Assembly: GCF_900105945.1 (NCBI RefSeq)
Contig: NZ_FNSO01000004.1
Coordinates: forward strand, 8,002,001-8,066,000
Length of the DNA stretch: 64,000 bases
Source of the DNA: Amycolatopsis tolypomycina
GTDB taxonomy: Bacteria; Actinomycetota; Actinomycetes; Mycobacteriales; Pseudonocardiaceae
Reading direction: 5' to 3'
Positions 39,406-48,326 of the stretch are shown here, one piece after another. Each line of letters begins with the position of its first letter. Positions within the stretch are counted from its first letter, which is position 1. The notes beneath the pieces were generated by a model. It saw only the letters and a list, made by a program, of their open reading frames with translations, did not search any database and was not told where the DNA came from. Position numbers and translations under genes: made by a program.

Positions 39406-40421
39406 CGGCGGCGGAGCTGCGCGCGCACGGCCATCGCCAGCCCACGCAGGACACCGGCGCCGAAGCCCCCGGCGAACACCGGCAGCAGCTTCGTCACCGC
39501 GCGGGCCTCGGGGCCGGTCGCGCCGCACTTCTTGACGACCTCGCCCGCCGCGACCGCGCCGAGGACACCGGCGGCCAGCGTCGTCTTCGGCTTCTTCGCC
39601 GCGAAGACCAGGCCGACGACCCCGGCCGCGAGCGCGCCGAACAGGGCGTTGCGGGCCGGGCCGGGCGAAGCGATGTAGGAGTCCACGTAGGTCGTGCCGC
39701 GGAAGTAGGCCTGCTGCGTGAACTTCTTGAACGAGTCGCGCCCGTTGTAGGTGGCCGACAGCTCCGGGGCCAGCCAGATCCGCTCGCGCTCGGCGATCCA
39801 GCGCAGCATGCGGGTGTCGTCGCTGGCGAAGCGGATGTCGTCGAACAGCGACGCGAACGCCGTCACCGAGCCCTCGAGGAGGCCGCGGCGAGCGCAGAAG
39901 AACGTCGTGCCCTTCGGGTAGACGTCGAACTCCTCGATGCCGTACGACATCAGCCGCGGGTTCGCGCAGTACTTGCGCCAGGGCACCTTGACCAGGCCGG
40001 CCATGAACCCGGCGTACGGGTTGTGCTCGGACGCGACGTTGATGTGGCCGTTCCAGACCGCGCGCTCGGGGTGCTCGACGAGCTGGTCGCGCAGGAACGT
40101 CAGGGTGTGCTCGTCGACGATGACGCGGCTGTCGAGCAGCGCGACCCACTCGCCGGACGACTTGGCGATGCCGGCCCGCCGCGCCTCGAACCGGCCGGAG
40201 TTGGCCTGGCTCAGGACCGTGATGCCGTGGCGTTCGCGCAGGTCGTCGAGGCGCGAGGGCGTGGCGTCGGTGCTGCCGTCGTCGACCACGACGACCTCGA
40301 TCGGCCAGCTCGCGGCCGAGGCCGAGGCGAGCAGCGCGCCGACACTGCGTTCGATCCAGTCCTGCTCGTTGTAGACCGGGATCACGACGCTGAGCGAGGG
40401 GAGGAGCGGGTTCGCACTCAC
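39402..40421 (-). CDS. Family 2 glycosyltransferase with membrane tail
   Basis: A 339-residue GT2. The GT-A domain has VVVDDGSTDATP (43-54) and an LLDSRVIVDE segment in place of the usual DxD. The C-terminal ~90 residues have two hydrophobic helices that probably anchor it. It starts with GTG at 40421, 84 bp from a divergent epimerase gene. It overlaps the flippase gene and likely extends the same glycan. Confidence 0.9.
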   Translation of the reverse strand: MSANPLLPSLSVVIPVYNEQDWIERSVGALLASASAASWPIEVVVVDDGSTDATPSRLDDLRERHGITVLSQANSGRFEARRAGIAKSSGEWVALLDSRVIVDEHTLTFLRDQLVEHPERAVWNGHINVASEHNPYAGFMAGLVKVPWRKYCANPRLMSYGIEEFDVYPKGTTFFCARRGLLEGSVTAFASLFDDIRFASDDTRMLRWIAERERIWLAPELSATYNGRDSFKKFTQQAYFRGTTYVDSYIASPGPARNALFGALAAGVVGLVFAAKKPKTTLAAGVLGAVAAGEVVKKCGATGPEARAVTKLLPVFAGGFGAGVLRGLAMAVRAQLRRR

Positions 40422-40505
40422 CGTGCCGAGGCTACCCGGCGGCCCCCGCGCCGGGTCGGCCAGTATCCTTACGCCACCGCACCCGACCTGAAATGGGCTC
40501 CTCTG

Positions 40506-41603
40506 GTGATTTCCTTCATTCTCGGCACCACCGCGGAACTGATCAAGATCGCGCCCGTCTACCACGGGATCCGCGAGCGCGGGATGCGGCCGAAGATCTG
40601 GTTCACCGCCCAGCACGTCGACGAGGTCGCCGACGTCCTCGCGGACCTGAACATGCCGGAGCCGGACGTCTGGCTGGTGCCGGAGGACAAGGCGCACAAC
40701 CTCGAGTCGCCCGCCCAGGTGCCGGGCTGGGCCGCGCAGGTGCTGCGGACGGCGTGGAGCCGCCGCCAGGAGCTGCGCGCCGCGCTGACCGAGGACGGCC
40801 GTCCCCCGCTGGTGCTGGTGCACGGCGACACGTTCACCACGCCGTACGGCTCGCTGATCGGCAAGCGGATCCTCAAGTCCCGCGTCGGCCACGTCGAGGC
40901 GGGCGCGCGGTCGGGCAGCATCCTCTCGCCGCTGCCGGAGGAGCTGAACCGCAAGATCGCGGCGAAGATCGTCGACATCCACTTCGCGCCGAGCATCCGC
41001 GAGGTCAACAACCTCCGCAACGCCCGCGGTGTGGTCGTCGACACCGAGGCGAACACGGCGATCGACGCGATGCGCCTGGCCATCAACGGGCCGCTCGACG
41101 TGCCGAACCTGCCGGAGAAGTTCGGCCTGGCCACGCTGCACCGCTTCGAGCTGGTTTCGCGCCCGGACAAGTACCGCGAGGCGCTGGAGATCCTGCGCGA
41201 GCAGAGCCGCAAGATGCCGATCCTGTACATGGCCGGCGCGCCGGAGCGCGAGAAGATCCGCTCGCTGGGCATCGGGAACATCTTCGACGACCAGTTCATC
41301 GTCCAGCCGAAGATGCGCTACCTGAAGTTCCTGCCGCTGGTGGCCCGCGCCGAGTACGTCGTCACCGATTCGGGTGGTCTTTCGGCGGAGTGCTACTACC
41401 TGGGCCTGCCGTGCGCGGTGCACCGCGAGCGCACGGAGACGCCGCAGCACCTCGGCGAGACGGTCGTGCTGACGGAGATGCGCGGCGACAAGCTGCAGAA
41501 CTTCCTCGACACGTACCAGAACCGGCGTGGCGAGTCCTGGATGGACAAGTACCACCCGTCCGAGATCGTCGTCGACACGCTGGCCCAGCTCGGCTACTGC
41601 TGA
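40506..41603 (+). CDS. UDP-GlcNAc 2-epimerase-like protein
   Basis: A 365-residue GT-B-fold protein of the WecB/MnaA group, which interconverts UDP-GlcNAc and UDP-ManNAc. Motifs are HGDTFTTPYG, HVEAGARSGS and PEELNRKIAAKI, with VVTDSGGLSAEC near the nucleotide site. The GTG at 40506 is the first start that retains the initial FILGTTAE strand. It would supply an N-acetylated sugar to the neighbouring transferases. A hairpin terminator follows. Confidence 0.9.
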   Translation: MISFILGTTAELIKIAPVYHGIRERGMRPKIWFTAQHVDEVADVLADLNMPEPDVWLVPEDKAHNLESPAQVPGWAAQVLRTAWSRRQELRAALTEDGRPPLVLVHGDTFTTPYGSLIGKRILKSRVGHVEAGARSGSILSPLPEELNRKIAAKIVDIHFAPSIREVNNLRNARGVVVDTEANTAIDAMRLAINGPLDVPNLPEKFGLATLHRFELVSRPDKYREALEILREQSRKMPILYMAGAPEREKIRSLGIGNIFDDQFIVQPKMRYLKFLPLVARAEYVVTDSGGLSAECYYLGLPCAVHRERTETPQHLGETVVLTEMRGDKLQNFLDTYQNRRGESWMDKYHPSEIVVDTLAQLGYC

Positions 41604-41612
41604 GTCCTTCGT

Positions 41613-41647
41613 CCGGGTGACCGCCGGTTTTTCCGGCGGTGACCCGG
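41613..41647 (+). terminator. Hairpin with T5 loop after the epimerase gene
   Basis: CCGGGTGACCGCCGG and CCGGCGGTGACCCGG pair (one mismatch) around TTTTT, starting 9 nt after the epimerase stop and ending 13 nt before the next ATG. Confidence 0.65.
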
Positions 41648-41660
41648 GCAAAGTGTCGCC

Positions 41661-42170
41661 ATGATCCACATCGGACTGGCGGCCCTGCTGCTGACTTCGG
41701 GTTACCAGGAGTCGTACGTCAACGAGGTGCACCCGATCGCAACGGCGATCAACGCGGCGTACGACATCCCGGCGTCGGTGACGGTGGCGCAGTCGATCCT
41801 CGAGTCGAACTGGGGTCGCAGCAAGCTGTCCACGGCCGAGCGGAACTACTTCGGCTTCAAGTGCGTGACCCCGACGAGCCCGGGACCGATCGCCCTGCGC
41901 TGCGTGTCGTACCCGACAACGGAGTGCGTCCCGGCACCGTGCCACCCGGTGGACGCGTATTTCCGCTCGTACGCCTCGATCGACGACTCGTTCCGCGACT
42001 ACGGCCGCCTGCTGACGACGTCACCGAACTACGCGGCGGCGCTGCCGATGCGGAAGGATCCGGACGCGTTCATCCGGGCGGTGGCGCGGAAGTACGCCAC
42101 CGACCCGGAGTACGCGAACAAGGTGATCAGGCTGATGGACTTGTACGACCTGCGCCGCTTCGACCGGTGA
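41661..42170 (+). CDS. Glucosaminidase-domain peptidoglycan hydrolase
   Basis: A 169-residue protein of the FlgJ/LytG-like endo-beta-N-acetylglucosaminidase (GH73) fold. The catalytic Glu is E48 in ILESNWGRSKL, and NYFGFKC and SYASIDDSFRDY are conserved segments. The N-terminal residues MIHIGLAALLLTSG form a short hydrophobic export signal. Four cysteines (C68, C81, C89, C94) could form disulfides outside the cell. It sits at the end of the glycan region and may remodel the wall. Confidence 0.88.
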   Translation: MIHIGLAALLLTSGYQESYVNEVHPIATAINAAYDIPASVTVAQSILESNWGRSKLSTAERNYFGFKCVTPTSPGPIALRCVSYPTTECVPAPCHPVDAYFRSYASIDDSFRDYGRLLTTSPNYAAALPMRKDPDAFIRAVARKYATDPEYANKVIRLMDLYDLRRFDR

Positions 42171-42267
42171 GCTGCTCGAAGAACCCGGCTCGGCGCAGTC
42201 CAGGACGTCGGCCAGCTCCGCCTTCCGCGCCCGCCCGATCAGGAGGAGCGTCCGGACCGGCAGCACA

Positions 42268-42864
42268 TCAGAGGACACGGCGGCCCGACAGGGCGCGGCC
42301 CAGCGTCAGCTCGTCCGCGAACTCCAGGTCACCGCCCATCGGCAGCCCCGACGCCAGCCGCGTCACGCTCAGGCCCGGGAAGTCGCGCAGCATGCGGACC
42401 AGGTACGTCGCCGTTGCCTCGCCCTCCGTGTTGGGGTCCGTGGCGATGATGATCTCCTTGATGTCCGCCTCGCCGATGCGCTTGAGGAGCTCACGCATCC
42501 GCAGCTGTTCCGGGCCGATGCCCGACAGCGGGTCGAGCGCGCCGCCCAGGACGTGGTAGCGGCCCTTGAACTCGCGGGTGCGCTCGACCGCCAGGACGTC
42601 CTTCGGCTCCTCGACCACGCAGATGACCGTGAGGTCGCGGCGCTCGTCGCGGCAGATGCGGCACGTCGGCTGCTCGGAGACGTTGCCGCAGATCTCGCAG
42701 AACTGCACGCCCTCCTTGACCTTGCCGAGGACGTCCTGCAGCCGCGAGATGTCCGCCGGATCCGCGGCCAGCAGGTGGAACGCGATCCGCTGGGCGCTCT
42801 TCGGCCCGACCCCGGGCAGGCGCCCGAGCTCGTCGATCAGGTCCTGGACGACACCTTCGTACAA
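42268..42864 (-). CDS. recR: Recombination mediator RecR
   Basis: A 198-residue protein that with RecO/RecF loads RecA on gapped DNA. The N-terminal HhH ([17 protein letters not shown]), the four-Cys zinc finger [16 protein letters not shown] and the Toprim domain ([10 protein letters not shown]) are all present. It begins 5 nt after the ybaB stop, the classical dnaX-ybaB-recR grouping. Confidence 0.97.
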   Translation of the reverse strand: MYEGVVQDLIDELGRLPGVGPKSAQRIAFHLLAADPADISRLQDVLGKVKEGVQFCEICGNVSEQPTCRICRDERRDLTVICVVEEPKDVLAVERTREFKGRYHVLGGALDPLSGIGPEQLRMRELLKRIGEADIKEIIIATDPNTEGEATATYLVRMLRDFPGLSVTRLASGLPMGGDLEFADELTLGRALSGRRVL

Positions 42865-42869
42865 GTTCG

Positions 42870-43229
42870 TCAGCCGCCGAAGCCGAGGCTGCCGAGGTCC
42901 GGCATGCCGCCACCGCCGCCGAGCCCGCCGGCCAGCGGGCCGAGCTTCTGCTCGGTGAGCTTCTGCGCGCTCGCCGAGGCGTCGCGCACCGCCGCGACGA
43001 TCAGGTCGGACAGCGTCTCGACGTCGTCCGGGTCGACCACCTTCGGGTCGATCTGCAGGCTCTTCAGCTGGCTGTCACCGGAGACGGTCGCGGTGACCAG
43101 TCCGCCGCCGGCCGTGCCGGTGACCTCGGTGTTGGCCAGCTCTTCCTGGGCCTCGACGAGCTTCTGCTGCATCTGCTGCGCCTGCTGCATCAGCTGGGAA
43201 AGGTCGAAGCCGCCGCCGGGTTGGGCCAT
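42870..43229 (-). CDS. YbaB/EbfC nucleoid-associated protein
   Basis: A 119-residue DNA-binding protein with the hallmark [25 protein letters not shown]-terminal helix and a Gly-rich C-terminal tail. The ATG at 43229 is taken as start; an in-frame GTG at 43253 is possible. It is translated just ahead of recR in the same operon. Confidence 0.94.
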   Translation of the reverse strand: MAQPGGGFDLSQLMQQAQQMQQKLVEAQEELANTEVTGTAGGGLVTATVSGDSQLKSLQIDPKVVDPDDVETLSDLIVAAVRDASASAQKLTEQKLGPLAGGLGGGGGMPDLGSLGFGG

Positions 43230-43316
43230 GATCGCACTCGGTCCTCTCTGCACGCCTGTGTCCCCACCAGGGTAGTCGCGCCACGCGAAGTGCCGGGCTG
43301 TGGCACCGTGGTCGCC

Positions 43317-44159
43317 GTGCGACGCGCGACTGTCCCCCTGCTGCTGGCCGGTGCCCTGCTGCTCACCGGCTGCTCCGACGACGCTCCGGCGGCTGCGCCT
43401 CCACCCGTCCCGGTGGTCACCACTGCCTCTGCCACGCCCACGCCCACACCGTCGCCTTCTTCGGTCGCGCCGTCGCCGTCGCCCTCGCCCTCGCCCTCGT
43501 CAGCGGGGGCTGGGAAGGTCGTCGTGCTCGATCCCGGGCACAACGGCGGCAACGGCGCCCACCCGGCGGAGATCAACCGCCAGGTGCCTGCCGGGCGCGG
43601 GCAGACCAAGCCGTGCAACACGACCGGCACCGCGACCAACGCGGGTTACCCGGAGCACGCGTTCACGTTCGACGTCGCCCAGCGGGTCGGAAAGCTGCTG
43701 GCGGACAAGGGAATCCGCGTGGTCTACACGCGGCAGGACGACACGGGCGTCGGCCCCTGCGTCGACCGCCGGGCGGCGATCGGCAACGAGGCGGCCGCCG
43801 ACGCGGTCGTCTCCATCCACGCCGACGGCTCGGAAGCGGCCGGGGCGAACGGCTTCCACGTCGCGTACTCGGCACCGCCGCTGAACGCCGCGCAGGGGGC
43901 ACCGTCGACGCGGCTGGCCCAGACTCTGCGCGACACGATGCGCGCGAGCGGCTTCGGCACGGCGAACTACATCGGCGCGAACGGCCTGTCCCCCCGCGCG
44001 GACCTGGCCGGCCTCAACCTCTCGACGCGCCCAGCGGCCCTGGTCGAGTGCGGCAACATGCGCAACGCCACGGAGGCGGCCCGCATGACCAGCGCGGACG
44101 GCCGCCAGCAGTACGCGTCGGCCATCGCCGCGGCCATCGAGGCCTACCTGGCTGCCTGA
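43317..44159 (+). CDS. N-acetylmuramoyl-L-alanine amidase lipoprotein
   Basis: A 280-residue amidase_3 protein that cleaves peptide stems from peptidoglycan, like mycobacterial Rv3717, whose gene has the same neighbours. The zinc ligands are H75 (DPGHNGG), E113 and H168 (SIHADGS), with E244 (LVECGNMRN) catalytic. Unlike Rv3717 it has a lipobox, LLTGC (C19), and a Thr/Pro/Ser linker to reach through the wall. Start GTG at 43317; GTG at 43308 is an alternative. Confidence 0.94.
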   Translation: MRRATVPLLLAGALLLTGCSDDAPAAAPPPVPVVTTASATPTPTPSPSSVAPSPSPSPSPSSAGAGKVVVLDPGHNGGNGAHPAEINRQVPAGRGQTKPCNTTGTATNAGYPEHAFTFDVAQRVGKLLADKGIRVVYTRQDDTGVGPCVDRRAAIGNEAAADAVVSIHADGSEAAGANGFHVAYSAPPLNAAQGAPSTRLAQTLRDTMRASGFGTANYIGANGLSPRADLAGLNLSTRPAALVECGNMRNATEAARMTSADGRQQYASAIAAAIEAYLAA

Positions 44160-44180
44160 CCCCCGCCGTGTCGTCCGCCT

Positions 44181-44320
44181 GATCACGCGTGTCGACCCTT
44201 CGATCACGCGAGTCGACCTTTCCCGCACGCTCGGCGGGTACCGGAACGGCGAACTCGCGTGCCTGGACGGACGACACGCGTGATCCGGGGGTCGACACGC
44301 GTGATCCGGGGGTCGACGCG
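44181..44320. repeat. Inverted/tandem 21-bp repeats with ATCACGCG core
   Basis: Two tandem 21-bp units with CGACACGCGTGATCCGGGGG lie at 44272-44292 and 44293-44313. Two inverted relatives with GATCACGCG are at 44181 and 44202. The set sits between the convergent amidase and dnaX genes and shares its core and period with the array at 12640. Confidence 0.7.
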
Positions 44321-44327
44321 GTCCGGT

Positions 44328-46640
44328 TCAGTCGAGGGGGCGGGCGCCGAGGTGCTCGGAGAGGAGCTTGCGGGCCACCTCGTCCGGGTCCTGGTCCGGC
44401 GGGGGTGGGGGCGGCGGCGGGGCCGGGCTGGCGTCCTCGTTGTAGAGGTCCTCGTCGTCCTCGTCGGAGGGTTCCGGGGGCAGCGGGATGTCCGGCTCGG
44501 TCGTCGTGACCTTGGGCCGCGCCGGTGGGGGCGGGGTCGCCGGGCGGGCGGGCGCCTCGGCGGGTGCCGCGGCCGCCGCCGACTGGCGCGTGAACGACCG
44601 CTCCGGCGCGGGTGCCGCCGGCTGGGGACGGGCGGCGGGCGCGGCCGCCGGGGCGGTGCCGTGGACGCAGCGGACCTGCCAGTCGCCGCCCAGGACGTCG
44701 GTCAGGGCGCCGGCGATCTTGCGGGCGTTGTCCTGGTCGGAGAGGCGGCGGGCCAGCGGCTCGGACTTGTGGGTCAGCGTCACGGCGTTGCCCTCGACGC
44801 TCGCCACCGTCGCCTGCGTCAGCATCGCCTCGAGGCTGCGGCCACCGGTGAACTTGCGCAACGCGGTCATCAGCTGCGGCCAGATGTTCCGGATCCCGGC
44901 GGCGTCCAGCGCGCCCGACGCCGCGGGCGCGGCTTCCGGCGCCGAGGCGGGCGCGCCGCTCTCGGCGGCAGCCGGAGCCGACGTGCCGCCGCCGGGCGTG
45001 CGCACCGCACCCCAGCCGTCGCCGGACTGAGCGGGCGCCGAGGCTGCCGCGGCCGGAGCCTGGGCCGCCGCAGCCGCCGAGCTGCCGCCACCCGAGGCCG
45101 GAGTGCCGCTGCCCGGAGCCGGGGCCGAGGTGCCGCCACCTGAAGCCGGGGCCGAGGCGCCGCCACCCGAAGCCGCTGCCAAGGTGCCGCTGCCCCGAGT
45201 CGGAGTGCCGCTGCCCGGAGCCTGGACCGAGGTGCCGCTGCCCGGAGCCTGGGTTGCCGCGGCAGCAGCGGCGGCCGTGCCACCACCCGGTGTGCGCGGG
45301 CTCCCCCAACCGCCGTCACCCGGCTGAGCCGCGGCGGGCCGTCCGGGCGCCTTGACCGGCTCGGGCACCGGCGGCGGGCCCGCCGGCGCCGAGCGCTGCG
45401 AAGGCCTCGAGAACTCGCGTTCCGGCGCCGCCCGCACCGGCGGCTCCACGCCACCCTCGGCCGGCGCGCCTCCCCCGCCGGCCACGGTCGCCCGGCGCTC
45501 CAGGCGCTCGATCCGCGCCAGCAGCGCCTTCTCCGCGTCCGTCACCGAAGGCAGCAGCATCCGCGCGCACAGCAGCTCGAGCACGAGCCGCGGCGACGTC
45601 GCGCCCCGCATCTCCAGGAGTCCACTGTGGACGATGTCGGCGTAGCGCGAGAGGGTGGCGAGGCCGATCCGCTCGGCCTGCGCGACCATCCGCGAGAGCT
45701 CCTCCTCCGGCGCGGACACCAGCCCGCCCGCGGACTCCGGCACCGCGCGCAGCAGCACCAGGTCGCGCAGCCGGTCGAGCAGGTCGGTCGCGAACCGGCG
45801 CGGGTCGTGGCCCGCCTCCGTCAGCTTCTCGACCGTGCCGAACACCGTCGCCGCGTCCTCGGTCGAGAGCGCGTCGACCATGTCGTCGATCAGCGCGACG
45901 TCGGTGACGCCCAGCAGCGCGACCGCCCGCGCGTACGAAACGCCTTCCGGCCCGGCGCCGGCCAGCAGCTGGTCGAGCACCGACTGCGTGTCACGCGCCG
46001 AGCCACCGCCCGCGCGGATGACCAGCGGGTACACCGCCGGCTCGACCTCGACGCCCTCGGCCGCGATGTTGCGCTCCAGCAGGCTGCGCATCGAACTCGG
46101 CGGGATCAGCCGGAACGGGTAGTGGTGCGTGCGCGAGCGGATGGTGGTGAGCACCTTGTCCGGCTCGGTCGTCGCGAAGATGAAGATGACGTGCTCGGGC
46201 GGCTCTTCCACGATCTTCAGCAGGGCGTTGAAGCCCTGCGTGGTGACCATGTGCGCCTCGTCGATGATGAACACGCGGTAGCGCGACTCGGCGGGCGCGT
46301 AGAAGGCCTTGTCGCGCAGCTCGCGGGCGTCGTCGACACCACCGTGGCTCGCCGCGTCCAGCTCCGTGACGTCGACGCTGCCCGGCCCCTCGGGCGCCAG
46401 CGCGCGACACGAGTTGCACTCGCCGCACGGGTCCGGCGTCGGGCCCTTGGCGCAGTTCAGCGAGCGCGCCATGATGCGCGCGCTGGACGTCTTGCCGCAG
46501 CCGCGCGGCCCCGAGAAGAGGTAGGCGTGGTTGATCCGCCCGGCGGACAGCGCCGTGCGGAGAGGATCGGTCACATGCTCCTGACCGACGACCTCGGCGA
46601 AGGTCGCCGGACGGTACTTGCGGTACAGCGCGAGAGCCAC
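44328..46640 (-). CDS. dnaX: DNA polymerase III subunits gamma/tau
   Basis: A 770-residue clamp-loader ATPase. Walker A is GPRGCGKTSS (44-53), the zinc finger uses C63, C72, C75 and C78, and the Walker B box is IIDEAH (125-130). Domain III ends near residue 370. A very long Ala/Pro/Gly linker (about 380-560) with GSGT and APGSGTP repeats leads to a conserved tau-like C-terminal domain (IRNIWPQLMTAL...). It is considerably longer than the mycobacterial protein because of the linker. Confidence 0.97.
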   Translation of the reverse strand: MALALYRKYRPATFAEVVGQEHVTDPLRTALSAGRINHAYLFSGPRGCGKTSSARIMARSLNCAKGPTPDPCGECNSCRALAPEGPGSVDVTELDAASHGGVDDARELRDKAFYAPAESRYRVFIIDEAHMVTTQGFNALLKIVEEPPEHVIFIFATTEPDKVLTTIRSRTHHYPFRLIPPSSMRSLLERNIAAEGVEVEPAVYPLVIRAGGGSARDTQSVLDQLLAGAGPEGVSYARAVALLGVTDVALIDDMVDALSTEDAATVFGTVEKLTEAGHDPRRFATDLLDRLRDLVLLRAVPESAGGLVSAPEEELSRMVAQAERIGLATLSRYADIVHSGLLEMRGATSPRLVLELLCARMLLPSVTDAEKALLARIERLERRATVAGGGGAPAEGGVEPPVRAAPEREFSRPSQRSAPAGPPPVPEPVKAPGRPAAAQPGDGGWGSPRTPGGGTAAAAAAATQAPGSGTSVQAPGSGTPTRGSGTLAAASGGGASAPASGGGTSAPAPGSGTPASGGGSSAAAAAQAPAAAASAPAQSGDGWGAVRTPGGGTSAPAAAESGAPASAPEAAPAASGALDAAGIRNIWPQLMTALRKFTGGRSLEAMLTQATVASVEGNAVTLTHKSEPLARRLSDQDNARKIAGALTDVLGGDWQVRCVHGTAPAAAPAARPQPAAPAPERSFTRQSAAAAAPAEAPARPATPPPPARPKVTTTEPDIPLPPEPSDEDDEDLYNEDASPAPPPPPPPPDQDPDEVARKLLSEHLGARPLD

Positions 46641-46683
46641 CTCGCGAGGGTACCGGCAGGGTCCGACAACCTTCGCCGTGCGG

Positions 46684-48246
46684 TCAGGAGACCAGGGCCG
46701 CCGTTTCGGCGACCAGAGCGTTCACCTTGGTGACGTGCGCCGCGGTGAACGCGTCACGCGCCCGCGCCTTGGGCAGCTCGACGTCCAGGTAGCGCTGCAG
46801 GCCCGAGTCGGGACCGTCGAGGGCGCCCTGCGCGACCGCGACGACCTCGGGGCCTTCCCCCAGCGTCCGGGTGGCGTACACCGACAGGTCGATCAGGTGC
46901 GCGGTGTACCGGCCGTGGGCCAGGAACTCGCGGATGTCCGCGACGGTGCCGTCCAGCGCCCGCTGCGCCGCCGGCTTCGTCGCCGGGCCGCCGGCCGCCA
47001 GGATCTGGTTGACCTCGATGCGGTCGTCGGTGTCCCGGCCCGGGTAGTCACCGGTGCGCAGCAGCGCGGCGACCCCGGCGTACGGGCCGGCGAGCACGTC
47101 ACGAGCCGCCTGGCGCAGGCCGGGGCGGGCCTTCGGGTCCGCCGCGATCGCCGCGACGGCGGCCCGGTCGTCGGCCTCCTGCGCGACGGCGAGACCGCTG
47201 CGCACGAACGTGACGACGTCGTCGTCCGAGCCGCTCAGCGCGGCGCGGGCGGCGTTCTCGACCGCGGCACCGCCGTTGCGGAGCAGGTAGACCGACGCCT
47301 TGCGGCCGTTCGGCACGGTCAGCGCCGGGTCGGCCGCGTCGGCGAGCAGCTTGTCGTTGTCGGTCTTGGCCTGCGCGGCGCGCGCCGCGGCCTCCTTGGC
47401 CTGCTGCTGCGCGGCCGCGTCGGCCGCGGCGGCGGCCCGGCCGTCCTGCTGGTTCCGGTCCCGCTGGGCGGCGAGCCGGTCGGTGTTCGCCGTCCGCGCG
47501 TCCGCGGCGATCTTCCGGGCGGTTCCCGCGGCGATCTTCACCGCCAGGATGCGGTGGGCGGCCTTGGCCGCCTTGGCCGCGTCCAGCTGCTGCCGGACCG
47601 CGGTGACTTCTGCGTCGTTGTTCGTGGCGACCTGCCGCCACAGCGACAGGAAGTACCGGACGTCATCCGGCGTGCCGTCGAGCGCGGTCTGCGCGGCGGC
47701 CTTGACCTCCGGGCCGCCGTCGGCCACGGCCTGGTTGACCGTGAGCCGGTCGTCGACGTCCCTGGCCTGCTGCAGGCCGGTCTCCAGGAAGGCCCGGACG
47801 TCGGCGGGGGTGCCGTCGAGGGCCTGCTGGGCACGGGCGTTGACGGTCGGGCCGCCGGTGGCCATGGCCTGGCCGACGGCGAGCCGGTCGTCGGTGATCC
47901 GGGCGCGCTGCAGGCCGTTCGCCAGGTACTCGCGGATGTCGTCCGGGGTGCCGGAGAGGGCCTGCTGGGCGGTGCGCCTGGTGGCCGGTCCGCCGGTGGC
48001 GAGCGCCTGGCTGACGAGGACCCGCTCGTCATCGATCTGCGCCTGCCGTCGGCCGGTGGCCAGGAACGCCTGCAGGTCGGCCGGCGAGCCGAGCAACGCC
48101 GTTTCGGCGGCCCGCGCCACGCCGGGACCGCCGGTTTCCAGCAGCGCCACGGCCTGTGCCCGGTCGGGCAGCACGTCCGCGGCCGCCGGCGTCGCGAAGA
48201 CGCCGGCCGCGAGTGCCGCGGCAACGATTACTGCGTTTGCACGCAC
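46684..48246 (-). CDS. Secreted ALF-repeat protein
   Basis: A 520-residue protein with a signal peptide (cleavage near AAA-DV). The mature part has about six repeats of ~46 residues with the pattern AxxAL-GTPxDVRxFLxTGLxxARxxDDR..V.QAxAxGGP, typical of actinobacterial ALF repeats, in two blocks separated by a ~110-residue Ala/Lys/Gln coiled coil. It probably forms a helical solenoid outside the cell. No catalytic motif is seen. Starts with GTG and has AGGGGG upstream. Confidence 0.88.
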   Translation of the reverse strand: MRANAVIVAAALAAGVFATPAAADVLPDRAQAVALLETGGPGVARAAETALLGSPADLQAFLATGRRQAQIDDERVLVSQALATGGPATRRTAQQALSGTPDDIREYLANGLQRARITDDRLAVGQAMATGGPTVNARAQQALDGTPADVRAFLETGLQQARDVDDRLTVNQAVADGGPEVKAAAQTALDGTPDDVRYFLSLWRQVATNNDAEVTAVRQQLDAAKAAKAAHRILAVKIAAGTARKIAADARTANTDRLAAQRDRNQQDGRAAAAADAAAQQQAKEAAARAAQAKTDNDKLLADAADPALTVPNGRKASVYLLRNGGAAVENAARAALSGSDDDVVTFVRSGLAVAQEADDRAAVAAIAADPKARPGLRQAARDVLAGPYAGVAALLRTGDYPGRDTDDRIEVNQILAAGGPATKPAAQRALDGTVADIREFLAHGRYTAHLIDLSVYATRTLGEGPEVVAVAQGALDGPDSGLQRYLDVELPKARARDAFTAAHVTKVNALVAETAALVS

Positions 48247-48326
48247 GGTGAAAACCCCCTCGATCGATGATCGTCCGGTTGCTTATCGCCGGGGTCGCCG
48301 GAATGTTTCCGATAACCTCGACGCCT

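Noticed and set aside
42021..42278. Possible small gene after recR ([25 protein letters not shown]...)
   Set aside because: The frame overlaps recR's end, then becomes antisense to the glucosaminidase; the first 35 residues look protein-like but there is no ribosome site or recognisable family.
44188..45309. Long open frames opposite dnaX
   Set aside because: They are shadows caused by the Ala/Pro/Gly linker codons; dnaX has the conserved domains.
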